Origin: Smallanthus sonchifolius
Lineage: Eukaryota > Streptophyta > Magnoliopsida > Asterales > Asteraceae
Direction: 5' to 3'
DNA: 64,000 bases
Assembly (NCBI GenBank): GCA_023525975.1
Contig: CM042042.1
Coordinates: 1,247,501-1,311,500, forward strand
Part shown: positions 1 through 11,349 of the stretch, one piece after another
Layout: each line of letters starts with the position of its first letter
Position numbering within the stretch: position 1 is the first letter of the stretch
Program-made: the position numbers and the translations under genes
Notes under the pieces: model-generated
What the model saw: the letters and a program-made list of their open reading frames with translations, nothing else
What the model was told of the DNA's origin: nothing
The model's database searches: none

Positions 1-511
1 TATTTTTTTCTCTTAAAAAATATGAAACGATATGAAAAGAAATCATTTAATATCTAAAGACAAATATACTCATCTTTAGTAGCTTAAAAAACTAACTCTT
101 CTTTGGTAAGTTTTAAATCATTTTTTTATTTCTTAATGTAACATATTAGTAAGATTAATTTTGATGCCTAAATTTTTTATAATATTATTAGCAAAATGGA
201 CAGAATCTATAAAAAAGATGTTACATTTGTTTTGATTATTATTTTGACTAAACATGTTTTTAGTTCACTCTTATTTGAAGGGTATTATTTTAGACTATGA
301 TTAATACTATATGATCGTTACAAAAATTTAAAAACTTATCATAATCACCTTCATTACAGAGGGGACGTTGACTGTCCTTCATGTCGGCCCGTCCGACTTC
401 TCCCCTCCTTTTCTCTCGATAAACCTGGCTCTCTCTCCTTCCTCTCTTACGTGCCTTGCTTTGAAGAATATCTAACCAACCACTCTTTAGCGGTAATGAT
501 GATAACTCTTA
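1..511. other. AT-rich intergenic DNA
   Basis: I see no reading frame, RNA gene or repeat end here. A short GC-richer patch near 360-440 has no recognisable identity. Confidence 0.5.
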
Positions 512-797
512 GAGAGGTGGGAGTGGTACCCTCCCACTTCAAACTACCATCTCAAACCCATCAATGATGATATACCACCTCATTTTGATAAACTACCCTT
601 CATGGTGGGGATGGTACCCGCTATTTACCCGCAAACTTAGCTGTTTTCTCCTTGTTTCGGCGGGTTCCAATACCCGCTAACAATACCCGCTAGTTACCCG
701 CTTTGATACCCGCTTTGATACCCGCTAGGAGTGGGAGTGATACCCGCCATACCCATTGTATACCCGCCATTGAACCCGCTAGGCACTCCCAGTGCCC
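512..797. mobile_element. Tourist/Harbinger-like MITE with internal TACCCGCT repeats
   Basis: The stretch is flanked by TTA on both sides (509-511 and 798-800), the target size used by PIF/Harbinger elements. The ends are imperfectly inverted (GGTGGGAGTGG on the left, CACTCCCAGTGCCC on the right). The inside is full of a short repeated word, TACCCGCT or TACCCGCC, occurring about ten times between 615 and 780. No coding capacity is seen. The family is inferred from the ends only. Confidence 0.5.
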
Positions 798-2021
798 TTA
801 GATTTCAAATCTATGAAGTTCTAAATATTAATTGAAATTTAATCATATGTTTGGTTAAATAAAACTGAATTCCAATTCCTGTTTAATTTATAAATTTGTA
901 ACATAGTTGAATTATAAGTCATTATGATATTCTTTACAATGTTTTTCTAGTTTCTTGTTTAACAATAAACACTATTAAAATGAAAAAAATCGCAAGGCTA
1001 CACAATAATAATAATGCCCGCAAGGTAGTTACAACTACTAGATTGTAAAAGATAATTAGTAGTCGATATATCATGGAATTGGGTCTAATGATAAAGCTAT
1101 TTAAAGTTAGAGCACTGAAGCTCTTCTTGAGATTAAGGGTTCGAGCCCCACGTATGATTGGTTAATCTAAATTAATTGTAGTGTAGATTCAGAGGTGGCT
1201 CGACGGTACAAACAACTAAAACAACCGTTTTAGGCCCCCAAATTTGAAGTACTCCAAAAATTGATAACTACTTTAATCTGTATTCTCAACTTTTATGTTT
1301 TCATAAACAAATGATAATTTCACAACTTTTATGTCAACGTTATACATTTTGACGCTTCATTAAATAACATTTTAATTTTTTTTATATATATTTACAAAAC
1401 TTTCACAGAAGGCTCAATTTCAACGTTCGATTTAGACCACAAAATATGTTGAGACGGCTCACTATAGATTAGGTGAAGTAAGATAAGTAGGGTAACATCT
1501 AGCCGTTTAAAAAAATAGTAAATATATTATAATAATATTAATACAATTTAGAGAGAAATTAACTAGATATAAAAATCTAATTTATATCCGATCCATTGTC
1601 ATCAAGATAGCATTCATCTAGAAGGGAATAATCGTACATAGCTTTATCAATATTTAATGCAAAAATAAAAATTTACTACTAATTTCACTATTTTACCTTC
1701 ATAACTTCATTTATTATTCATCTATATCACCCTTCTTGAAGAAAAAGAAAAAGCCATCGGTCTTGCCTCCTCATCCCCATCCCCATCTCTCTTTCCACTT
1801 TCACCCATGGATTCAATGCTTCTTACCTCAAAATCATAAACCCTTATCACCAAATTCAAATTCACAAAAACAAAAAAACAAGAATAACCCCACAAATCTG
1901 ACAAACCCATGTCTCAAGATTCACAGATTTTTTTATATTTAAACGCACAAATTGAAAAAGGGCCAAAAAGATCAAATCTTTTTTCCGGGTTTGATTTTCT
2001 TGATAGATTTTGACGAGTATT
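798..2021. other. Intergenic DNA and 5' flank of the PAT14-type gene
   Basis: Around 1100-1150 a box-B-like word (GGTTCGAGCCCC) suggests an old tRNA-related SINE scrap. The stretch 1181-1470 begins CAGAGGTGGCTCGAC and ends with a roughly inverted GAGACGGCTCAC, so it may be a decayed hAT-type MITE. The last 300 bases are probably promoter and 5' UTR of the next gene. These are weak calls. Confidence 0.3.
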
Positions 2022-2315
2022 ATGTATAGATCTGGAGCTGTGATGGCTTGGAATGTGTTCAAATTCTGTACGGCACTCAGAGGGTTGGGTTCCATCATGA
2101 TCTTGTTGGTTCTTGGTGTTGTTGGTGTTTCATATTACGCCGTCGTTTTGTCTATCTATGGCCCTGCTTTGACATCTGGAGGGCTTGATTCATTCATTGC
2201 ACTTATTGTCTTGGTCATGTTTCATACCCTGGTAATAATCTTGTTTGAACTTCAAGTTTTAAACTTTTAATCAACCTTTTTTTTTCTTTCTTTTTTTAAA
2301 TAAAAATGTTGAATT

Positions 2316-2346
<31 letters not shown>

Positions 2347-5300
2347 GGGAGTTCTAAATTTAATGAAGCAAACTGAATTTGACCTTCTGCAAGAGGTTGG
2401 TGATGTGAATTGATACCCAAATTGGGAAATTTCAGCTACCCATATCATAAAGGAATGGGCTTTTGTCTCTGTGTGTGTGTGTTCTTGATTCTGATTTTAG
2501 TGAAATTTGATTTGGGTATGTGCTAAACATCATGTTTTTATAAAAACTTTGGTTGTAGATGTTGATGTCACTTACAATTTTTATGTTGGTAATATATAAA
2601 GATGTAATTGTAGGCTTGTAGTTCCCATTTACTTGATTCAAGTAGAATTAAGACTGAACCCATAAAAAAACTGTACAACAAGTTATGCAAAGCATCATGA
2701 TCTTAATTGATTTGTATGTTTGATATGCGTGTTTTTAGTTTTACTAAGTTTTTGGTTTTGAGTTTAGTAAAAGAAACTGAGATTGACCATATGCAAAGCA
2801 TCATGTTCTTGATCGATGACCCTGTTTGTGAAAAATAAAGAGTTTCAGCTTCATGGGTCATAAAAATATGAACTTTGGATTGTCTACATATTCTTGATTT
2901 TTAGTTTAATAAAATTTGACCATATTATGTGCAAAAGATCATGGTTTTAGCAGTTGTAAGGCAAATTGTCATAAATACCAAGACACTTTTCCATCATTAC
3001 TTATTTAATATGCTGATGAAGTTGATGGTTTTACCATTTTAGTAACAATTTTGGAAGTTCAATGACAAAATTAGAAATGCAGTGAAGGTGCATTGCTAAT
3101 TATTGCAAATTCTTCAATTCTTTTGTTATCATAAACTACCTACAACAGTTGTCGTTTGATTGTGATACGAACCCAGACTGAAATCAGGCCCAACTCCATC
3201 TCAGAATCAGGCCCAATTAGCTATAAACTGTTCCCGCTATTTTCTTTTAGTTAAGTATCGATGTTTAGGGTTAATTAGGATCAGTCGATGTTTAGTATCA
3301 AAATTAGGGTTCAATACCTTGTAATGGAGATCTAATCCTTCTTGAAATGGATTACACTATCGTTAATTTCAAGCTTTCGATTTCCGGTATCTATCAGTGG
3401 TTCCATTGCCGGGAAATCGAAAGGTGCCTACAACCCGGAATTTGGCAGATCAACTAGCAACCATCGCAGCACAATTAGACGCCATTATTGCATCTTTGAG
3501 GGACGATGTTGAAGAAATCAAAGCTCAGGTGATTGGAGATGTTTGTACCAGTGAAGAAACATACAATGAATTGAAGAATACGACGGCGGAGGAACCGCAT
3601 GGTTCCAAGCATGACCTTTTTCAGCAACTTGGATCTGGAATCTGTGACGAAATCACTGATAGAAACGACTTAATTGGTGATGGGATTGAGGGCGCCGACG
3701 GAATGGGCGCCGATGAAATTGACAAAATTGATGGCATCAGAATAGAAGCATGGGGAGCGACGGAGAACTTAACAGCAGATGGCAACATTGATCGGAAGGG
3801 GAGAGGAGAAATTGGTGCTCTCTTTGAGAGGTTGGTGTGGCTGCCCAGTGATTTGAGCCTGGTGGCTTATGAGGAATTGGACAAATTCATGGGCTATAAG
3901 TTGAACTACCATGATTGTGAGGTTGTGTTACAATGACTACCATTGCTGCCCAGTGGTTTGAGCCCAGTGGTTTATGAGGAATTGGTCCAATCCCTAAACA
4001 AGGGCTTTAAGTTTCATTACCATGATTGTATCTTGGTTGTATTTTTTCTCATTGTGTGGGACCCAGGAAAAGAAACTCTTGGTGGTCCTGTCCGAAGACA
4101 ACCTACAGAAGGTGAAAGTGTTGGTGGACCCATTGCAAGGTCATCCTCAAAGATACCAGCCACACCTACGGTTCTTTCGGTTACTAAAAGTTGGGAAATC
4201 AACCTGCACCAATATTCTGTTTTAGCTCATATATGGGTCCATGAAGTAGGTCAGCCTATGATTGAATGGCTCATTGCTTGGCACAATGTTTTCCTTCCAT
4301 TCGACTTGAGGACAAGTCGATTTTCCGGGCCGTAAGTATTGATACGAACCCAGACTGAAATCAGGCCCAACTCAATCTCAGAATCAGGCCCAATTAGCTA
4401 TAAACTGTTCCCGCTCTTTTCTTTTAGTTAAGTATCGATGTTTAGGGTTAATTAGGATTAGTCGATGTTTAATATCAAAATTAGGGTTCAATACCTTGTA
4501 ATGGAGATCTAATCCTTCTCGAATTGGATTACACTATCGTTAATTTCAAGCTTTCGATTTCCGGTATCTATCAGATTGATTCACTGTTAACATCTTTCTA
4601 ATTTTCAATTTTGTTTTTATGGTGATTATGTTAATGTAGTTGGTGATGCTACTATGGAGTTATTTCTCTGTGGTTCTCACGGACCCTGGTGGTGTGCCAC
4701 CTAACTATAGACCAACAGTAGATGTGGAAAGAGGGGATGTTGACCGGTTGAATGGATCTGAATTCAGTTCATTGACCACACCCGAACCAACAAATGCAAG
4801 AATCCGCTATTGTCGAAAGTGCAACCATATAAAACCTCCTCGTTGTCACCATTGTTCTGTTTGTAAGTTCAGTTCTTTGTTCTTTACTGTCGCTATCTCC
4901 GCCTTTGTTAGCAAAAAGGACCATTTTTACAATCTTATATGGAATTTAGAAACAGCTTTTTCATTATGTTACCTATTTTCTTTGTTATCAGCATGATGAG
5001 ATAAATAAGTTTTTTAGGTTCAATATTATCTTTGTGCTTCTTTATTAAGCATTACCTTCTGATTTTAACAAATTTGTCAACTTAATTATATGAGGTCATC
5101 ATGATGACATGATACTTTTGTCTATTAAATATATATGTTTTGTTGTCAATTTTAGGTGGAAGGTGTGTGCTGAAAATGGACCACCATTGTGTGTGGGTTG
5201 TTAATTGTGTTGGTGCACAAAACTACAAATACTTCCTTCTCTTCCTGGTATGTCATCTACTTTTCTTTTACATAATATGTAATCAGTATTAATGATTGAA

Positions 5301-6853
5301 TAAGACTGGAAAATGGGCCGTTTTAAAACGGGTCAGATAACGGGTCAAAACGGACCGTTTTAAAAGAAAGTATCAATTGTGTTCGTATCAAAATGGGCTC
5401 AGGTTGAAATGGGTCTTTTTGAAAGTTGTATCAAATCGGGTTCACACACTATATTTTGCTTCTGACTGTCTTTTACAACGGGTTTTGTTTTAAAATAGTC
5501 AATTGGGTTCGGGTCAAAATGGACTCCGGTTGAAACAAGTTGTTTTTTTTTAAGTATCAAAATGAGTTCACACACTCTATTCTGCTTCTGACTATCTTTA
5601 GAACCCGTTTTATTAAGCCTGGTTATTTAATATCAGATAATCACTTTTAAAACGTGCATCCAAACACCACCCCTCATACTAGTTTATTTCGCAATGAATT
5701 TTGATGATTTGGTTTACATTGTTGTTTGTTGCAGTTCTATACACTTCTCGAGACAACGCTTGTAACTTTATTCTTGTTACCGTATTTCTTAGCATTTTTT
5801 AGTGATGGAGAGATTGCCGGGTCCCCCAGCGCACTTGCAACCACTTTTCTCGCCTTTGGTATGATATATTGAAGCCACATATTTACAGTTCTATTCCATT
5901 CATTTTGTTATCTCTTGGTTCACCTTTTTGACTTATTTTTATGGGTTTTTGTTATAGTTTTGAACTTGGCTTTCGCTTTAAGTGTTTTCGGGTTTTTGAT
6001 CATGCACGCGTCTCTTGTGTCAGGCAATACTACAACAATTGAGGTATCATTTTTTGTCTATATAAAGTTCAAACTAAAAGTTACTTGTAGTTGTTTTCTG
6101 AATCCAAATTAATTTCTTGTTTTGATTAGGCATACGAGAAGAAAACAAGTCCAAAATGGCGATATGATCTTGGCAGAAAGAGGAACTTTGAACAGGTAAT
6201 CTCTTGTTATCTTGAGGGGTGTAAACGAGCTGAGCCCGAGGCCTACTTGTTTAGAGCTCTATCCCTAAAGCTCAAGCTCGGCTTGCTTATTATTTAATTA
6301 TTTTTATAATTAACTTTATATATATATTTATAATTGTATTTTTTGTATATAACATAATATATATATATATAGCCCATTTTGCTAGGCTTATTAAAGAGAA
6401 CAAGAGCAATAAGTGTCATTGTAGATGACTAGGGGTCTAAACAAGCAGAGCCCATCGCGATCTACTCGAGATCGGCACACTAAAACTCGAGCTTATATTG
6501 GGGCTCATTTATTAAACGTGATCGAGCCCGAGCTTCACATATTGAGCTTGAGCAAGGTCGCGAGCCTAAACAGCCTTTTATTTATATAATTTTTATTTAA
6601 TTTATTAAATACATATTTACATAATTATTATTATACATAAAATCATGATAAAAATAATCATAATATATATAAAACAATTCCAGGTGGTTTTATCATCTTT
6701 TAGCTTAAAATCTGGTGAACATTTCAGGTATTCGGGACCGTTGAAAGATACTGGTTTATTCCGGCTTACAGTGAAGAAGATCTACGTAGAATGCCAGCAC
6801 TTCAGGGTCTCGAGTACCCGTCAAAGCCCGATTTGGATTCCCAAGAGTTTTAA
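2022..6853 (+). CDS. PAT14: DHHC protein S-acyltransferase, PAT14 type (7 exons)
   Basis: The gene encodes a palmitoyltransferase that attaches fatty acids to cysteines of membrane proteins. I assembled seven exons with GT-AG junctions and matching phases: 2022-2231, 4640-4862, 5156-5247, 5735-5858, 5958-6043, 6130-6195 and 6728-6853. They total 927 nt and 308 residues, the usual length of this family. Two membrane spans lie in exons 1-2, followed by the TDPGG motif. The Cys-rich DHHC domain spans exons 2-3, with CRKCN, CHHCSVC and the catalytic DHHCVW followed by NCVG. Two more spans lie in exons 3-5, and the C-terminal TTxE motif (NTTTIE) ends exon 5. The start codon at 2022 gives MYRSGAVMAWN, as in PAT14 relatives; 2010 and 2043 are in-frame alternatives. 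Intron 1 is 2.4 kb because of an LTR-element insertion. All exons are open, so the gene is probably functional. Confidence 0.93.
2317..2349. repeat. (TG)n followed by a G20 run
   Basis: A simple repeat inside intron 1 of the PAT14-type gene: alternating TG followed directly by about 20 G. It may be length-variable and is prone to sequencing error. Confidence 0.9.
3163..4573 (+). mobile_element. Short non-autonomous LTR retrotransposon in intron 1
   Basis: Two direct repeats of 234 bp (3163-3396 and 4340-4573) start TGATACGAACCC and end CTATCA. They are flanked by the 5-bp target duplication GATTG (3158-3162 and 4574-4578). By eye the two LTRs differ at six positions, which suggests a fairly recent insertion. 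A sequence complementary to a tRNA 3' end (TGGTTCCATTGCCGGG) follows the 5' LTR, and a GAGGACAAGTCG...TTTCCGGGC stretch precedes the 3' LTR, as in Ty3/gypsy elements. The total of 1411 bp has no room for pol. Orientation is the same as the host gene. Confidence 0.93.
3397..3936 (+). pseudogene. gag-derived reading frame inside the intronic LTR element
   Basis: This is an open frame of 179 codons read from the primer-binding site. Its first 40 residues (PTTRNLADQLATIAAQLDAI and on) resemble the N-terminus of Ty3/gypsy gag. The remainder is acidic and unrecognised. The frame continues into a diverged tandem copy of its own end: about 3841-3920 and 3948-4032 both encode an LPSxLSxVxYEEL...YHDC motif. 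The second copy opens a separate 130-codon frame (3943-4335). I read this as a deletion derivative of gag rather than a host exon. Confidence 0.5.
6213..6600. repeat. Degenerate element in intron 6 of the PAT14-type gene
   Basis: Two related heads occur: GGGTGTAAACGAGCTGAGCCC near 6217 and GGGTCTAAACAAGCAGAGCCC near 6431. Each is followed by AT-rich DNA and by words such as GAGCTC and GAGCCCGAGCT. This looks like a decayed hAT-type MITE or two nested copies. No target duplication could be fixed. Confidence 0.35.
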
Positions 6854-7177
6854 AACATGACACGAAAAACAACCATTTTTCTTCATTTATGATGTACATC
6901 AAACTGGTTACAACTGATTTTGGGTATCAGGTTTTAAGCAGCAGCACAGCTGGATACGAAATAGGAAGACGGTTATGGGAGCAGGTGAAGCCGGTTTCGG
7001 TACTTTAGACTAATTGGGTTTTGATGAAATTGCTATATGAATTATGTGTTCGGTTCACACGAAATGTACATTAGTAACGTTTTCACGAATTGACCATACT
7101 TAGTGAACTAGTTTTTGTGACGGTTTGGTGTTTTATGTGACTGGTTGTGTCGAAGTCTTGTATGTTTTGGCTTTTAT
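6854..7177 (+). other. 3' flank of the PAT14-type gene
   Basis: This probably contains the 3' UTR of the S-acyltransferase gene. No clear polyadenylation signal or gene is visible. Confidence 0.4.
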
Positions 7178-7250
7178 GGTTATGGCGCATGGGTGTGTTG
7201 AACTTGCGTGCCAAGTGTTCGATAAAATGCCCGAATGGGATTCAACTAAT
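7178..7250 (+). pseudogene. Pentatricopeptide-repeat gene fragment
   Basis: One forward frame reads HGCVELACQVFDKMPEWDST, which matches the consensus of a plant PLS-type PPR motif (CGxxExARxVFDxMPxxD). Only about 24 codons remain, the frame has no start, and it runs into a tandem duplication. It is a relic of an organelle RNA-processing gene and has no present function. Confidence 0.55.
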
Positions 7251-7382
7251 TTTGAAATAAGAAATATACAGTCTAAAATAATCTGACTACGGTTGAAGTT
7301 AGATAAAATGCCCGAATGGGATTCAACTAATTTTGAAATAAGAAATATACAGTCTAAAATAATCTGACTACGGTTGAAGTTA
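7221..7382. repeat. Perfect 81-bp direct tandem duplication
   Basis: Units 7221-7301 and 7302-7382 appear identical base for base. The unit begins inside the PPR relic (GATAAAATGCCCGAATGG) and ends GGTTGAAGTTA. Identity suggests a very recent event. Confidence 0.95.
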
Positions 7383-9926
7383 AACGACGTTAAAACTAAA
7401 CGAAAGCTCAGATCACGTACACATGACTTTACACGATCCAAAGTCGCTCACAAGAACACAACTGGTTCGAGTTTCGAGTTAGAAACTCGAACCTAATAAC
7501 TACTGATTAGTGAATCAACGGCTAGAACCGACACTACTTAGTTCTTGAACTGCCCCGATTGCAGGCCTCGAGTTCATACACTCGTGAGTGCGGAGCAAGG
7601 CAATTTTCCCGAGCAAAACGGCCTCAGGCTCTGTAAATTTACCATCCAGATTAGCATCCACAAAATCTTCAAACTTGCATAGCTCGGCACCAAACCGAAT
7701 AGATGAACCGATTCTTGTTTTCCCCGACATAATTTGGAAAACGAGCATCCCGAACGCATAAATGTCACTTTTATCGGTAAACCGACCAGTTGTCGTGTAC
7801 TCGGGGGCAAGGTATCCCATTGCAGCACTGGCTTTGAGAGTAGAAAATATGATATCATCAGCTAGTAGTTTGTGGAGGCCCGAACCCGAGAGCAACGGTG
7901 TATAGTGGTGATCGATAAGCACCTTTTCGGCTGATATGTTTTGATGAACGAGACCCGGTTTCTTTCCTTTGATCGCGTGTAAGTACTCGATACCTAAAAC
8001 AACAAACACAACACAAATCAAACATAAAAAACCGAACGTTTTTATGGTAAATCGATGTGCGTTTTGAGAGTGATTATTATGACTAACCTTTAGCAATGCC
8101 TTTGATTATCGAGAGCCGAGTCGACCAATCGAGAACATACCCAGGCCCGCTTTTAACCTTGACATCAAGATACTGCAACAAGTTTCCCTTAGCAACATAA
8201 TCATAGATCAAAAAAACACTCTCCCCTACCTTTGGAACAGCAAAAACCTCGTAACCGAAGAAGATTTTCGTGTTTCAACGAGGTTAGTATCTTTAATCCC
8301 TTCAAAAACTCGGTTTCATTTGATACGCAGCTCATTTTCGCAATATGTTTAATAGCAACTATAGACCCATCCCGTAATATCCCTTTATAAGTTGCTGAAA
8401 AACTGCTTTTTCCTAATAAGTTCGAGTTGGAAAAGAACTGAGTCGCTGACTCGACATCGTCGACATTGAACACGTAGCTCTCGGGTTGTTCTTGCAAGAA
8501 CCCACTTCCGGTTTGACCTTTTGACATCGGGTCCCACCCGGTTGAGTACTCGAGGCTTATGAGAGGTGAAGCACTTCTGCGGTTGGCTGTTTCATTGACT
8601 TGAAACTGATCCGTACTGATTCGACTATCGGATGATTCGAAGGTGGTCCCGATCCTCTGTTTTCTCCGGCGATATCAAATGAAAGTGAAAATTCCTGCTA
8701 TTAATAACATGGTGGTCAAAATGGCTCCAAGTATAGCAGCAAGTCCGGATTTTGTTGACTTTGACTTTGACCGATCCCCTGTTACATACGCAGACTGTGG
8801 AATGGCCTTGGGTGTGAGGCCCTTTGACTGTGGTCCAAATGGCTCGGGTTTACTAGGGGTTTCGGGACCAAAAGAAGCATTGCAAATCTTTAGATCAGCA
8901 AAACCGGATCCACATAGTTCTGTGTTGTTTGCATATTGAAATCCTTCGTCGAGTTTCTTCAAAACTTCATAAAAAGTAAAAAATAAATAAAATAAAGCAA
9001 AATTACCCAGATGTGTTTTTACATATCATAGTCCTACAGACCCTAATTTTGACCCAAATGTGCATGAAGCAGTCGACTCAAGTCCCTTAGGCGTTTTTCA
9101 AATCGCCTCACGAGCGTCACATATCATGCGAGCATTTTAAAACCAAGAATGAACCAACAAAGTTATAAACATAAAGTAAAGTTACTTAAAGGGACATTGC
9201 CCGAAAAAGTATTATTTCGCACATCCAACACCTGTAACAACGGTGCATCTGCTATTTTCATCGGGATAGACCCAAAGAGGCGATTAAAGCTCAAGTCCAA
9301 CCGCTGTAAAGTCTCCAAATTCCCGAGTGTAGCGGGGATTGCACCGGTTAGTTGGTTGTATTGAATAGCGAGGACATTGAGCTTCTTTAAAGAACCAAGT
9401 TGTGTAGGCAACCTTCCACTCAATTGGTTGTAGCATAGTTGCAAAACTAATTTATAAAGTAATAAAACACAACATTATATACCATTATATTGTTCTATAA
9501 GATTAAGTATTTGTGCAGATATAAATGCGTATGTTATGTACATAAAAACCATTAAACTAAAGTTTTTAACTGTTTATCTACATATATGTAAGTAATATAA
9601 CCAACCACTTACTCATGTGTACTCATGTGTAGGCTCTATACATAAAAGAAATTTGTTCAATATTATTTTATTTTATTTTAAAAAATTTAGGATAGAATAA
9701 ACATTGCATTTCAACTATTTTCTTATATTTTAAAAAAAATTAAGATTAAAAAATGAATGATTTATTTTCTTCTATACATCCTCATTGTATTCTATACATC
9801 CTCATTGTATATTTATTAACACATATATAACCTCCTTCAATCGCAAATAAATGTCCAAAATCTATATATTATATTTATGAAACTGTTAATGTTAACTAAA
9901 TCATATCCATTTGTTAGCAATTTAAA

Positions 9927-10410
9927 TCTTACTACTCTAATAAACGAAAAAAATTTCATGACACGTGTCACTCCCTCACATTTATTTTCTCGTTTCTCTC
10001 TCCTATTAAATATTAGATTTTCTATTTCTCTCTCCTATTAAATAATAATCTTTATATTAATAAATCTAATTACCGATACTTATTATTTAATTATAAATAG
10101 TTATTATATCATCAATCAAATGAACTTAATATGAACTAACATTTATCAATTAAATTAAAAAATTAATACTCACTTAAAAAAAAATATTTTAAAAACTAAC
10201 TTAACAGACCTTATAACTGTCACGACAAATTACATTTTTTAAAAACATATTTTGATAAATGTGTTTGTTATCAAATTGTATTATATTTTATTCAACCGAT
10301 GTAATATACTGGTTTATTCAACACGGGTTTTTTAAAATATAAAAATTTTATTACTAAATATATAACATTTTATTTATTTAACCCGTGTAATACACGGGAT
10401 TTTAACCTAG
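9927..10410 (+). mobile_element. Short non-autonomous Helitron in intron 1 of the receptor gene
   Basis: It starts TCTTACTACTCTAATAAACG after an A and ends CTAG before a T. The perfect hairpin CCCGTGTAATACACGGG lies 8 bases before CTAG. This is the standard Helitron end layout, without target duplication. The internal DNA is AT-rich and non-coding. The same ends occur in the element at 13845-14696. Confidence 0.85.
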
Positions 10411-10477
10411 TATATTATATATAAACAAACACATAAATATTCTTAAATGCAAATAGATGTCTAAAAGATCTAAACTA

Positions 10478-10779
10478 TTTGGTCTAGTGGTTATAGGCAA
10501 TGAAGGATCAACCTGCCCACGCAGGTTCGATCCCGAGCCAACCCGGGTTTAGTCCGGAGTGCGTTACGCTAGCGGGTCTTGGTCCGTGTAGCGGCGCAAC
10601 TGTTGTCAAGTGGCAGCAGGCTCCATGGTTTCCCGGTGATAGCCGAAGCCTCTCGTTCTGAACTCGCGGGCCCGGTTCAGACAACGTAGTGGTCAGGTTG
10701 AGAGGTGCGGGTCTCCGATTTGGAGATGCGACTGCCACTTAAAAATGAAAGTTGCCTATCAAAAAAAAAAAAAAAAAAA
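10478..10779 (+). mobile_element. tRNA-derived SINE in intron 1 of the receptor gene
   Basis: The head has a Pol III box A (TGGTCTAGTGG, 10480 on) and box B (GGTTCGATCCC, 10524-10534). A body of about 220 GC-rich bases follows, ending in a run of 19 A (10761-10779). Such GC content is unusual in this region. It lies antisense to the receptor gene. I could not fix a clean target duplication. Confidence 0.88.
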
Positions 10780-11349
10780 CCCAAAAGGACCACATTATGA
10801 GTCTATGTATAGATGCATTAATCAAGTCTGAAACATCACAACAATCATTTAACAAAAAGTCCACAAAAACTAACCTTGAAGATTATCCATTTTCTCAAGC
10901 TCCTGTGGAATCTGTCCAGAAAGATTATTCACATTCAGATACAACTCAGTGAACTGAGTCAACTCAGCGAGCTGAGTCAACTCAGCAATCTCTTTAGGGA
11001 TTTCACCATGCAACCCATTGAAATGCAGGTACAACCCAGAAAAGCTTTTGAGCTGACCAATCTCAGGAGGTATTTGACCCAAAAGCCCTTTACCCTGAAG
11101 AGAAATATTCATCACGTGACCCAGCCCATCACAAGCAACACCCTCAAATGACCCATCACAGTAAGTGGTGGCATTTGGAGACCAAGAAGTCAGGGTTTGA
11201 CCTTCTGGGTCTAAAAAAGATTTGATTTTTATGAGGATTGCAAGTTCTGAATTGGGGGTTTCTTGATTTTTGGCTAGGGTTTGCAATTGAGGGTTGTAAA
11301 GAAGAACAAGGAGGGTAGAGAGAGAAAGGAGGAGAGAGAGGGGTTTCAT

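Larger units (their letters stand above)
7515..11349 (-). pseudogene. LRR receptor-like (pseudo)kinase gene, At5g51560 type, broken
   Basis: Four minus-strand exons were deduced with GT-AG junctions: 11349-10875, 9446-9186, 8964-8088 and 7993-7515. The product has a signal peptide, LRRs, one membrane span (GLAAILGAILTTMLLIAGIF) and a kinase-like domain with GKSSFSATYKG and VAIKH. The catalytic loop reads VHQNIS instead of HRD and the DFG position reads GSG, so catalysis is unlikely. Relatives in this receptor family also lack these residues. Two lesions are visible. TGA at 8677-8675 stops translation directly after the span, before the RRRK stretch. A run of seven A on the plus strand (8210-8216) gives one T too many after GRGEC and shifts the frame. 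Exon 4 is open and reaches a normal stop. A short duplication in exon 1 (AELTQL/AELTQF) adds residues to one LRR. The alternative is that one or both lesions are assembly errors. Confidence 0.85.

Noticed and set aside
3943..4335. Host gene or alternative exon in intron 1 of the S-acyltransferase gene
   Set aside because: It lies wholly inside the LTR element and contains the duplicated gag-like segment.
10480..10545. Functional tRNA gene
   Set aside because: Box A and box B are present but no cloverleaf acceptor pairing is evident, and the sequence continues into a SINE body with an A-tail.
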